Positions 1 through 7,631 of a stretch of 64,000 bases of DNA are shown here, piece by piece (position 1 is the first letter of the stretch; every line of letters begins with the position of its first letter). The notes beneath the pieces are model-generated. The model ran no database searches. It saw only the letters and a program-made list of their open reading frames with translations, and was not told where the DNA came from. This stretch comes from Sulfitobacter sp. F26204 (GTDB taxonomy: Bacteria > Pseudomonadota > Alphaproteobacteria > Rhodobacterales > Rhodobacteraceae): NCBI RefSeq assembly GCF_026410305.1, contig NZ_JAPMLQ010000006.1, forward strand, positions 117,848-181,847. Direction: 5' to 3'. The position numbers and the translations under genes are program-made.

Positions 1-2
1 AG

Positions 3-929
3 CCACCGGATGCCGAACGCGCGCGCCTTGTTGAACCTGTGTTCATGGGACAACCTCTTCGTCCAAAAATGTGGCTCGGGGCGGTGATGGGGAAACCCGG
101 TGTAGCGGGACACAAATACGATTTCGGCCATGTTGCGGTTTTCGCAGGCGGAGTCGGGCGCGGGGGTGCAGCGCGCCTCGCTGCGCGTGCGGCCCTGCGT
201 GCGGGCGCCGGGCTGGTCACTGTGATCTGCCCGCCTGCGGCCTTGATCGAGAACGCCTGCCAGTTGACTGCGATCATGTTGCGGGCCTTGAAACCGGATC
301 AGCCGCTGCATGAGGTGGCAGATGACCGAGTAAACAGTTTTTGCTTGGGACCGGGGATGGGCGTGTCGGCGCGAACACGTGCGCTTGTCCTGGAAACGTT
401 GACACGCCGAGCAAGTGAGCGCGATTGGCGCGACCCGGTAGTGGTGCTGGATGCGGATGCCCTGACTAGTTTTGCGCAGGACCCGGAAACGCTTTTTGCG
501 CAGACCCACGCGCGGACGATCCTGACGCCTCATGACGGCGAATTTGCGCGGCTTTTCCCTGATCTCGGCACCTCCGCGCGTGGGGACATGTCCAAACTCG
601 ATGCGGTGCGCCTGGCTGCGGAACGGGCAGGCTGTCTTGTCTTGCTCAAAGGGGTGGATACGGTCATCGCGGAACCGGGCGGAGGTGCATCGATTCATGC
701 GGCGGCCTATGAACGCACTGCGCCATGGCTGGCGACGGCGGGGGCAGGGGATGTGTTGGCTGGTTTGATCGCGGGCCTTGCCGCTGCGCATACCAGCGGT
801 GACCTATTCAATGTGGCGGAACTTGCCGCCTATCTGCATGTAGAATTGGCACGCAGCTTTGGACCCGGCCTGACGGCCGAAGATTTGCCCGAAGAAATTC
901 CAAAGGTGTTTCGCGCTCTCGGGCTATGA
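3..929 (+). CDS. nnr: NAD(P)H-hydrate dehydratase domain (5'-partial)
   Basis: ADP/ATP-dependent dehydratase that repairs hydrated NADH or NADPH in the cytosol. The ribokinase-like fold is recognisable. Counting from the first possible internal start (GTG at 39), LDADAL is at about residues 137-142, TPHDGEFARL at 163-172, LLKG at 202-205, and the nucleotide/catalytic loop ATAGAGDVLAG at 232-242. The frame stays open from position 3 through that GTG to the left edge, with plausible protein sequence. The gene is therefore probably the 3' part of a bifunctional epimerase-dehydratase (YjeF_N plus carbohydrate kinase-like domains) whose N-terminal epimerase lies outside the window. The stop is only 11 bases from the convergent Hint gene. 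The dehydratase identity is confident; the fusion is inferred from the open frame and from common alphaproteobacterial architecture. Confidence 0.88.
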   Translation, partial: PPDAERARLVEPVFMGQPLRPKMWLGAVMGKPGVAGHKYDFGHVAVFAGGVGRGGAARLAARAALRAGAGLVTVICPPAALIENACQLTAIMLRALKPDQPLHEVADDRVNSFCLGPGMGVSARTRALVLETLTRRASERDWRDPVVVLDADALTSFAQDPETLFAQTHARTILTPHDGEFARLFPDLGTSARGDMSKLDAVRLAAERAGCLVLLKGVDTVIAEPGGGASIHAAAYERTAPWLATAGAGDVLAGLIAGLAAAHTSGDLFNVAELAAYLHVELARSFGPGLTAEDLPEEIPKVFRALGL

Positions 930-940
930 CGTCAGGCGGT

Positions 941-1462
941 TCAGGCCGCGTGCAGAACCGCGCCGCGTGCACGTGCGCCATCTGCCGTGCTGAGTTCGAG
1001 ACCGTCACAATACAGGATATGGGGGCCGTCACAGAAGATCTGATAGAGCGTGGTTTCCTGCATCCCCAGGTCGGTGATGAATTCGCCATCCACCAGGGTG
1101 CGCGCTGCCACCAATGCGCGTTCGGAATTGAACATCGCACGCGCGCGCCAATCACGGATCAGTACCATTTGATCACCCGCCAGAAGCGCATCACGTTCAG
1201 GTCGCGTATGTCCCAGAGACCCGGCAGAAAGCGCCACAGTATGCACTTCACGCGTGGTGCGTTGAATGTGCAACACCTTGGAAATGCCGGTGTCACGTGT
1301 AATCAGCTTGTCACCGACTGACAAAAACTCAACCGGCATCTCACCATCAAGTGTCAGCAGCATCGCACCTTTGATCAATCCTGTATCCAGGATCGCATAG
1401 GGGGTAAATTGGCCCGCATGACGATCATTGCCGTCTACGCGCCCGACCGTTTTCGGTTCCAT
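941..1462 (-). CDS. Hint-domain protein lacking the usual nucleophile
   Basis: A 173-residue protein matching the bacterial Hint (hedgehog/intein) domain common in Rhodobacteraceae. Visible signatures are LTLDGEMPVEFLSVGD followed by KLITRDTG (about residues 37-59). The C-terminal half holds the short strands and histidines of the fold, including GPHILYCDG. In most relatives this block follows Cys-Phe near the start of the domain. Here the corresponding stretch reads GLIKGAML, with no Cys or Ser at the splice-like position, so self-cleavage looks unlikely. There is no export signal or calcium-binding repeat. The ATG at 1462 is the only sensible start. It faces away from tRNA-Leu and converges on the hydratase gene. 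Its biological role is unknown. Confidence 0.75.
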   Translation of the reverse strand: MEPKTVGRVDGNDRHAGQFTPYAILDTGLIKGAMLLTLDGEMPVEFLSVGDKLITRDTGISKVLHIQRTTREVHTVALSAGSLGHTRPERDALLAGDQMVLIRDWRARAMFNSERALVAARTLVDGEFITDLGMQETTLYQIFCDGPHILYCDGLELSTADGARARGAVLHAA

Positions 1463-1605
1463 GGGCGTATCTTTCTTTTTGTAACCTGCTCTGGTTATCC
1501 AAACTATATGACAACATCTTGTTAATGTCTTGCTCTTTTTTAGCCTCGCAAAAGCAGAAACACTTTGTTAATGAGCCGGTGTTGCCCGGTTTCAGGGCAG
1601 CTCGT

Positions 1606-1689
1606 GCGGGTGTGGCGGAATTGGTAGACGCACCAGATTTAGGTTCTGGCGCCTTTGGCGTGGGGGTTCGAGTCCCTTCACCCGCACCA
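1606..1689 (+). tRNA. tRNA-Leu (anticodon UAG)
   Basis: The acceptor arm GCGGGTG pairs with CACCCGC before A-CCA. The anticodon stem CCAGA/TCTGG encloses the loop TTTAGGT, giving anticodon TAG in DNA. A long variable arm (GGCGCC...GGCG) and the T arm with GGTTCGAGTCC mark a class II leucine tRNA. The CCA end is encoded (1687-1689). Confidence 0.97.
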
Positions 1690-1994
1690 TTTTTCAGGAT
1701 AAATGCCTTAAAAATAACGTGCTGACGGGGGGAGTGACCGCTTTCGCGGACATCCCGTTCCACTGCCGCGTCCCTGTGTGGCGCGTGGTGCCGTCCAGGG
1801 ATGTTCCTGGCTTGGGTCTTTGCTCTGTGATCGCGGTTTTGAACAGCAGACGACCTTGCGAAACAATTGGGGCGTATTTTCCTGGGTGCAGACGTCAGTG
1901 ACCGCATTTGCCAGAGCAACCTCGGGCGCATTTGTTCAGGTTAACCGGGTAGCAATCTATTCTAAGCGAAACTGGCCGGGTCAGGAGGATTACT
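1690..1994. other. Intergenic region after tRNA-Leu
   Basis: About 305 bases between the tRNA and the PAS-protein start. No convincing reading frame, repeat or structured RNA is seen. No integrase or attachment-site duplication adjoins the tRNA. The last bases carry a strong ribosome binding site, AGGAGG (1983-1988), for the gene that follows. Confidence 0.5.
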
Positions 1995-3236
1995 TTGGCC
2001 GACTCCCTGCTCTGTGCAAAGGAAACCGACCGTTTCCAACTTAAGGACCTTTTCTTTTCGCGGACGGACAAGCGCGGTGTCATTTGTTCCGCCAATGAGG
2101 TCCTTCGTCACGTGGCCTTTATGGACTGGGACGAATTGATCGGGGCACCACACCGGGTTGTCCGACACCCCTTGATGCCGCGGGCTGTTTTTAAACTGAT
2201 ATGGCAAAGCATCCAATCGGGCACTCCCATAGGGGCCTATATTGTCAATCAGGCGAAAGACAAGCAATGCTATTGGGTTTATGCCATCGTCATCCCGGTT
2301 GAAGACGGATATCTTTCTATTCGCCTCAAACCAGGTACGGAATGGTTGGCGCGGATCAAAGAGATCTACGCGCAATTGCGTGCGGCAGAGGACAAGGGTG
2401 AGACCACGCTGGAGCAAAGCGAGGCAGCGCTGGTGGCGGCGACAAGAGAATTCGGTGCGACCGATTACCAACATTTCATGATTGCTGCATTGGGTGAGGA
2501 AATGACCCTGCGCGCCCGGCGACTTGAACGTCCAAGGATACCGAGGCTGGTTGCATTGCGCGACATTGAGGGGGCTGTCAATGCGATCGCCAGGGATGCA
2601 CAGATTGTCGCCCACCTATTTGAACGCACAAGGCAGATTCCGCATAACATGCAGTTGCAAGCGCGCAGGATGGAGGGGAACAACGGGCCAATTGGTGTCA
2701 TTTCAGGTAATCTCACGACAATCGCTCAGGATGTCGAACGACAGGTTCTTGACCTGCACAAGGCTGCGCATATGGGCACCCGCCCCCTGCGCGAGGCGCA
2801 GTTCACTTCAGGCGTCGCTGTTTTGATGGCAGAGGTTGTCCAACAGTTCTCTTTTGAAGAAACAGTGAACGCCCAACGCCGTCGGGAAGATATGCGGCTG
2901 CTGGAGCTGATTTCGAACCAATACAAGGATCAGGCCAGAACCACTGCCACCGAAGCCACCAACAGATCGAAGAAACTGTGGCGCTTGTGCAAAAGTTTAC
3001 GGCGGGCAGTGATGGGTTTGCAGATGTCGCGCATCATGTGCACGATTGAAAAATCGACCCTGCAAAATAGCACGGTGGGCCTGGACGAGGTCGAAACCCA
3101 GTTGATGTCATCGGAAAGCGAGCTTCTGGAGGTGATTTCGCGTATCGAAAGAACTACTGCCGATATCGTTAACGCGGCAGACAGCATCAACAAGGATGGC
3201 CAGCAGACAGAGCCGCGGCAGATCTGCCAATCTTAA
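1995..3236 (+). CDS. PAS-domain sensor-like protein without recognised output domain
   Basis: A 413-residue protein. It starts at TTG 1995, chosen because AGGAGG (1983-1988) lies seven bases upstream. Residues about 20-115 form an Aer-type PAS domain: LFFSRTDKRGVI, a central MDWDELIGAPHRVVRHP, and YWVYAIVIPVEDGY-LSIRLKP are close to those of aerotaxis receptors, which bind FAD. The rest is predicted to be largely helical and charged, with no transmembrane segment, no HAMP and no canonical methyl-accepting hairpin (the EAARAGE-type tip is absent). It may be a soluble redox or energy sensor feeding chemotaxis or another partner. Function is inferred from the PAS domain only; the C-terminal family is not recognised. 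Confidence 0.75.
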   Translation: MADSLLCAKETDRFQLKDLFFSRTDKRGVICSANEVLRHVAFMDWDELIGAPHRVVRHPLMPRAVFKLIWQSIQSGTPIGAYIVNQAKDKQCYWVYAIVIPVEDGYLSIRLKPGTEWLARIKEIYAQLRAAEDKGETTLEQSEAALVAATREFGATDYQHFMIAALGEEMTLRARRLERPRIPRLVALRDIEGAVNAIARDAQIVAHLFERTRQIPHNMQLQARRMEGNNGPIGVISGNLTTIAQDVERQVLDLHKAAHMGTRPLREAQFTSGVAVLMAEVVQQFSFEETVNAQRRREDMRLLELISNQYKDQARTTATEATNRSKKLWRLCKSLRRAVMGLQMSRIMCTIEKSTLQNSTVGLDEVETQLMSSESELLEVISRIERTTADIVNAADSINKDGQQTEPRQICQS

Positions 3237-3531
3237 CAGCGTCAGGGCGGGAGCCGACAAGGAAGAGGGGCGCGCCCGCCTCTGTTGTCCGGCCCGTTGC
3301 ACAGCTAATGCGGTTTGTCATGCGCCCTGCCGCGTATCCGGTCAAACCGCCTGCCAGATGCCAGTCAAAGGGCAGCAGGGTGCATTGTGTGATGTCATGC
3401 GGGTTTGCCGCACCCCAAGTCCGCTATTTTGCAAAGCACCGCAATTTCGCGCCATTCCTCGACAAATTTGCGATCTTTGTGCAAGGCTTGTCAGATACTC
3501 AGAGCGGAAACCGTCAACAAAGGTAAAACCA

Positions 3532-5154
3532 ATGAGCAACCCACTGCATGTTTATCAATCAATCGCCCGTGCGACACACGAACATGGGGTTGATACGATA
3601 TTTGGCCTCATGGGCGATGCGAACTTGTTTATGGTGGACAGCTTCGTGCGCGAATGCGGAGGCCGTTTTGTGCCTGCTGCGCATGAGGGCAGTTCGGTGC
3701 TGATGGCATTGGCCTATGCCCATGTGTCCGGCAAAGTGGGGGTCGCAACCGTGACCCATGGCCCGGCTCTTACCAATTGTATCACTGCATTGACCGAAGG
3801 TGCACGCGGCCATATTCCGCTGGTCATTCTCGCCGGGGATACGCCGGTGGACAATCCGCGCCATTTGCAAAGCATTGATCAGCGTGAATTGGTCAAAGTG
3901 ACGGGCGCAGGCTTCGAACAACTCCGCTCTCCGGAAACGGCCGCAAAAGATGTCGCACGCAGTTTTTATCGCGCCCGCGTCGAACGTCGCCCGATTGTTC
4001 TGAACATGCCCGCAGATTTCATGTGGGAAGAGATGGACCATCAAACCCAAGTTCTGGATGTGTTTACAGCACCCGGCGGGGTCGCCCAGGGTGAAATTCT
4101 GGACAATGCTATCGGTATGATCGCCTCTGCCCGCCGCCCTTTGATTCTGGCAGGTGGCGGGGCCGTCGCCGCGCGGGATCAATTGATCCGGCTTGCTGAC
4201 CGGTTGGAAGCACCGCTTGCCACAACATTGAAAGCGAAAGGGCTGTTTAATGAACACCCTTACAACATTGATATTTTCGGAACTCTTTCCACGCCTGCAG
4301 CCTATGATCTGATTGCCCGGGCTGATTGCATTGTCTGTTTTGGGGCCGCGCTGCATGACTTTACGACGGACCGTGGCAAATTGATGAAAAACAAGCGGAT
4401 CGTGCAGGTCGATGTCGAACCCACAGCCATCGGAGGCAGCCTGCATCCGGATGCAGCACTTGTCGCCGACGCGGGACTGACGGCAGAAACAATTCTGTAC
4501 TGGCTGGACGAAGCAGAAGTGCCCGCAAGTGGCTTTACCCAAGAATTAGACGTGCCCACCCTTACCACCCACCCGGCAGAGCCGGAGAAGAAATCACCGG
4601 GGTTCGTAAACTATGTATATGCACTGGAACGCCTGGAAGAAGCCCTGCCACAAGACCGCGTGCTGGTGACCGACGGCGGGCGCTTCATGACCGAAGTCTG
4701 GTGCCGCATTTCGGCTCCTAATCCACAGAGTTTTGTCGGCACGGTGAACTTTGGTGCGATCGGACTGGGCCTGCAGGAAGCAGTGGGGGCTGGGATTGCT
4801 GCCCTTGACCGTCCGGTGGTTCTGTTTACCGGTGATGGCGGATTCATGATGGGTGGGATCAATGAATTCAATACCGCTGTGCGCCTCGGTCTTGACCTGA
4901 TCGTTGTTGTGGCAAACGATTCAGCTTATGGCGCGGAGCATATCCAGTTCATCGACCGGAAAATGGATCCGAGCCTGACAGAGTTCCACTGGCCGTCTTT
5001 TGCTGAGATTGCCAATTCACTTGGTGGCACTGGAGTTGCGGTACATTCCAAGGAAGAGCTTGAAACAGCGATCGAGGCTCTCGAGGCCCGCAAGGGACCC
5101 TTCCTGATCGAGCTTCGATTGGACCCCAACGACGTTCCGCGTATGCGCATCTAA
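3532..5154 (+). CDS. Thiamine-diphosphate enzyme, acetolactate synthase-like
   Basis: A 540-residue member of the acetolactate synthase/2-oxoacid decarboxylase superfamily. The frame is open further upstream, but ATG 3532 is preferred because AAAGG precedes it and the family N-terminus (LHVYQSIARATHEHGVDTIFG) begins there. The cofactor-activating glutamate is E52 in HEGSS. The TPP/Mg motif starts with GDGG at 434 and ends at N462 (GDG-X25-N). The three domains (Pyr, central, PP) have normal length. No small regulatory subunit gene is adjacent, so a biosynthetic acetolactate synthase is unlikely; a catabolic 2-oxoacid decarboxylase or lyase is more plausible. It converges on the class III aminotransferase gene, which may or may not be functionally linked. 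The substrate cannot be told from sequence. Confidence 0.85.
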   Translation: MSNPLHVYQSIARATHEHGVDTIFGLMGDANLFMVDSFVRECGGRFVPAAHEGSSVLMALAYAHVSGKVGVATVTHGPALTNCITALTEGARGHIPLVILAGDTPVDNPRHLQSIDQRELVKVTGAGFEQLRSPETAAKDVARSFYRARVERRPIVLNMPADFMWEEMDHQTQVLDVFTAPGGVAQGEILDNAIGMIASARRPLILAGGGAVAARDQLIRLADRLEAPLATTLKAKGLFNEHPYNIDIFGTLSTPAAYDLIARADCIVCFGAALHDFTTDRGKLMKNKRIVQVDVEPTAIGGSLHPDAALVADAGLTAETILYWLDEAEVPASGFTQELDVPTLTTHPAEPEKKSPGFVNYVYALERLEEALPQDRVLVTDGGRFMTEVWCRISAPNPQSFVGTVNFGAIGLGLQEAVGAGIAALDRPVVLFTGDGGFMMGGINEFNTAVRLGLDLIVVVANDSAYGAEHIQFIDRKMDPSLTEFHWPSFAEIANSLGGTGVAVHSKEELETAIEALEARKGPFLIELRLDPNDVPRMRI

Positions 5155-5276
5155 GGTTCGGCAGCGGTCTGATCCTTGTCGCTTTCAGCACGCCCCAACA
5201 GGCAGCGTCGGTGGGCGGTAGAGGATGGGTTGGTACCCGAAGATCCGCCGGCACCGCCGCAGGTAGCATGCGGTTG

Positions 5277-5297
5277 GCCGAAGGCGGCGCCTTCGGC
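5277..5297. terminator. Perfect hairpin between convergent genes
   Basis: GCCGAAGGC-GGC-GCCTTCGGC forms a 9-base-pair perfect stem with a 3-base loop. It lies between the ends of the TPP enzyme gene and the convergent aminotransferase gene. There is no T tract, so it may be a weak or bidirectional transcript end or a 3' stabiliser rather than a classical intrinsic terminator. Confidence 0.45.
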
Positions 5298-5315
5298 TAC
5301 CCCGGTTTGTATCCG

Positions 5316-6641
5316 CTATTTGTGCAAGGCGGTTTCAATGGCACCGGCCAGTTTTTGAATCAATTCGTCGATCTGATCGTCGGTGATGATAAATGGCGGT
5401 GCCAGCAGCACATGATCCCCGCGTTGACCGTCGATTGTGCCGCTCATCGGATAGCAGATCATGCCGGCATCGAAAGCTGCGGCCTTGATTTTGCCTGCGA
5501 TCTTGCGCGAGGGATCAAAAGGTTCTTTGCTGTCACGGTCTGCAACCAGCTCGATCCCCTGAAACAACCCGCGTCCACGTATATCGCCAACATTCGGATG
5601 CTGGCCAAACTGTGCCTGTAGTGCTGCCATCAGCTTGGCTCCTTGTGTCGCCACGCGCGGAATCAGGTTGCGGTCCAACAGCGCATTCACAACCGCAACT
5701 CCCGCAGCCGCGGCCGCAGGATGGCCAAGATAGGTGTGCCCGTGTTGAAAGAATCCGCTGCCGTTTTCGATGGTGCGGTAGACCTCGTCGCTGCACAACA
5801 TGGCTCCGATAGGTTGGTATCCAGCACCTAATCCTTTGGCGATGCACAAAATGTCAGGAGCGACGCCATCTTGTTCACAGGCAAACAGCGTTCCGGTACG
5901 CCCCATGCCGCACATGACCTCGTCCAGAATCAACAGGATCCCGAAGCGGTCGCAGATCTCGCGAATGCGCTTGAAATATCCCGGCACCGCCGCCACGGCA
6001 CCAGAGGTGGCGCCCACCACAGGTTCAGCGACAAAGGCCATGACATTTTCTGGACCGACCCGCAGTATTTCCTGTTCAAGCAGGTTTGCTGACCGCAATC
6101 CATAAGCCTCGGCGGTTTCACCCTCCTGTTTCAACCGATATTCGTAACAGGGGTCGATATGGCTCATGTCGATCAGCAAAGGACCGAATTGCGCGCGTCT
6201 CCAGGCGTTGCCGCCAGCGGATAGCGCTCCCATGGTGTTTCCATGATAGCTTTGCTTGCGCGCAATCAGGCGTCCGCGTTTGGTCTCGCCTTTTTCGACG
6301 AAATACTGTCGCGCCAGTTTCAATGCAGCTTCCATTGCCTCCGAACCGCCGGAAACAAGGTAAACCCGGTCCAGATCACCGGGCGCATGAGCGATCAGCA
6401 AATCCGCCAGGGTTTCAGCCGGTTCGGACGTCAGGAAACCCGTATGCGCATAGGCGAGCGTGTCAAGCTGCGCCTTGACCGCGTCGATGATCGTTTGATC
6501 GCCATGGCCAAGACAGGACACAGCCGCCCCGCCCGAGGCATCAAGGTATTGCTTGCCGGTCGTGTCATAAAGATAACACCCCTCACCGCGCTGTGCGACA
6601 GGGGGTAACTGTTTGGTATGGCGCGGAAAAATATGGGACAT
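5316..6641 (-). CDS. Class III (omega) aminotransferase
   Basis: A 441-residue PLP enzyme of fold type I, aminotransferase class III. The pyridine-binding aspartate is D240 in ILDEVMCGMGRTG. The Schiff-base lysine is K269 in AKGLGAGYQP. GSEAMEAALKLAR (99-111) and SYHGNTMGALS (131-141) are the phosphate-site motifs. These enzymes move the terminal amino group of omega-amino acids or diamines to pyruvate or 2-oxoglutarate. GAGGAG stands five bases before the ATG at 6641. It is the last gene of the minus-strand block that also holds the decarboxylase and the ATP-grasp ligase, with only 9 bases separating it from the C45 hydrolase gene. That context suggests it deaminates the amine produced or imported by the system. 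The exact substrate is unknown. Confidence 0.88.
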   Translation of the reverse strand: MSHIFPRHTKQLPPVAQRGEGCYLYDTTGKQYLDASGGAAVSCLGHGDQTIIDAVKAQLDTLAYAHTGFLTSEPAETLADLLIAHAPGDLDRVYLVSGGSEAMEAALKLARQYFVEKGETKRGRLIARKQSYHGNTMGALSAGGNAWRRAQFGPLLIDMSHIDPCYEYRLKQEGETAEAYGLRSANLLEQEILRVGPENVMAFVAEPVVGATSGAVAAVPGYFKRIREICDRFGILLILDEVMCGMGRTGTLFACEQDGVAPDILCIAKGLGAGYQPIGAMLCSDEVYRTIENGSGFFQHGHTYLGHPAAAAAGVAVVNALLDRNLIPRVATQGAKLMAALQAQFGQHPNVGDIRGRGLFQGIELVADRDSKEPFDPSRKIAGKIKAAAFDAGMICYPMSGTIDGQRGDHVLLAPPFIITDDQIDELIQKLAGAIETALHK

Positions 6642-6650
6642 GGTTGCTCC

Positions 6651-7622
6651 TCATGCGGCTCCGGTGATTTGTACCTGACGTGCGCCTTCGTTGAAATCGT
6701 CCATACCCAGATTCCACACCGTACCCGGCCAGCGTATTTCCATCTGCTGTAACCGGGGGCGGTAAACCGCGGTGTAAAGCGTGCCGAATCCCGCTGCGAA
6801 AGCGGTTGAATAGAGGGGGGGACGCAGAAAGGCGTTGATGAACTTGTCCTCAGGATCACGATGCAGCGTCAGGCGTTGCAACAGGAACCTTTCGCGTTCA
6901 ACCGTCGCCGTGAACCGCGCATGGCTGACCCATTCGATGTTTTCCTGATGGTTTGTCGCGACAGCAGCATGGGTGATCACTGTCTGACGGTCCGGGGCCA
7001 TCATTGCGGTCAAATAATGCCGTTTGGCGTCCAGTACAGTTACATTATAGCTCATGTGGGTCGGCACGCGTGCAAGGACTTCACCGGCTTCCTCGGCGGT
7101 TGTGCAGGTCTGCAGGACATAGCGCAGGATCAGCGGGACGCCAAATCCGTTCCCCACCACGCGCCGCCCTCCAAAGGTCAATGAGATCGCAAGACCCGCA
7201 TCGTTCATCCCATCGACCAGCCCCCAAAGCCCGTCAGAGGTGCCCATCACACGGCGTCCCTGCCAACTTGTATGTAAAATCAAACTGTCAAAGGCGGCTG
7301 GGTTGTAATCATAGTTGCGCACCATGACCGGTTCCTTGCCGGTCCATATCGCCTGTGAACAACCCGCAAGATAAGGGGGGGGGCAATAGAAACTGAGGAA
7401 CCGTGCAGCCTGATCGCCGCCCCCTGCCAGGTCGCACAGGGTATCATAAAGCGGCACGATCTCGGGCATATGGGTTTTCAGGGCGCGCCGGCTTTCCAGA
7501 TAGTTGGCACGCGCGGCGTGCCCCTCTTTAAGCCACCAACGTTGATAGTCTGGCCAATATTCGGCGAAAAGCCCGGCCCATTTCGGGCCGGGCACGTCTT
7601 CGCTAAGGGCGCGCCAATGCAT
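6651..7622 (-). CDS. C45-family NTN hydrolase/acyltransferase
   Basis: A 323-residue protein resembling the acyl-CoA:6-aminopenicillanate acyltransferase (peptidase C45) branch of N-terminal-nucleophile hydrolases. The expected nucleophile is C88 in AGCSQAIW, followed by PVMVRNYDYNP (98-108) and by DGLWGLVDGMNDAGLA, a hallmark of the fold. Such enzymes activate by self-cleavage before the cysteine and make or break amide bonds. AAGGAG precedes ATG 7622. It is 9 bases from the ATP-grasp gene and 9 from the aminotransferase gene, so it sits inside the same operon. A run of nine C residues (sense strand, 7375-7383) encodes the prolines just before the nucleophile. An amidase acting on an N-acylated intermediate is inferred. 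Confidence 0.8.
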   Translation of the reverse strand: MHWRALSEDVPGPKWAGLFAEYWPDYQRWWLKEGHAARANYLESRRALKTHMPEIVPLYDTLCDLAGGGDQAARFLSFYCPPPYLAGCSQAIWTGKEPVMVRNYDYNPAAFDSLILHTSWQGRRVMGTSDGLWGLVDGMNDAGLAISLTFGGRRVVGNGFGVPLILRYVLQTCTTAEEAGEVLARVPTHMSYNVTVLDAKRHYLTAMMAPDRQTVITHAAVATNHQENIEWVSHARFTATVERERFLLQRLTLHRDPEDKFINAFLRPPLYSTAFAAGFGTLYTAVYRPRLQQMEIRWPGTVWNLGMDDFNEGARQVQITGAA

Positions 7623-7631
7623 CTTTGCTCC

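Noticed and set aside
1606..1994. tRNA-Leu as an integration site of a mobile element
   Set aside because: No integrase, no repeat of the tRNA 3' end within the window and ordinary neighbours.
3196..3531. Upstream in-frame extension of the TPP enzyme
   Set aside because: The extension has cysteine-rich, non-family sequence and no ribosome binding site; the family N-terminus and AAAGG support ATG 3532.
3559..4542. Minus-strand open frame of 327 codons inside the TPP enzyme gene
   Set aside because: Fully antisense to a conserved gene; no ribosome binding site or recognisable domain.
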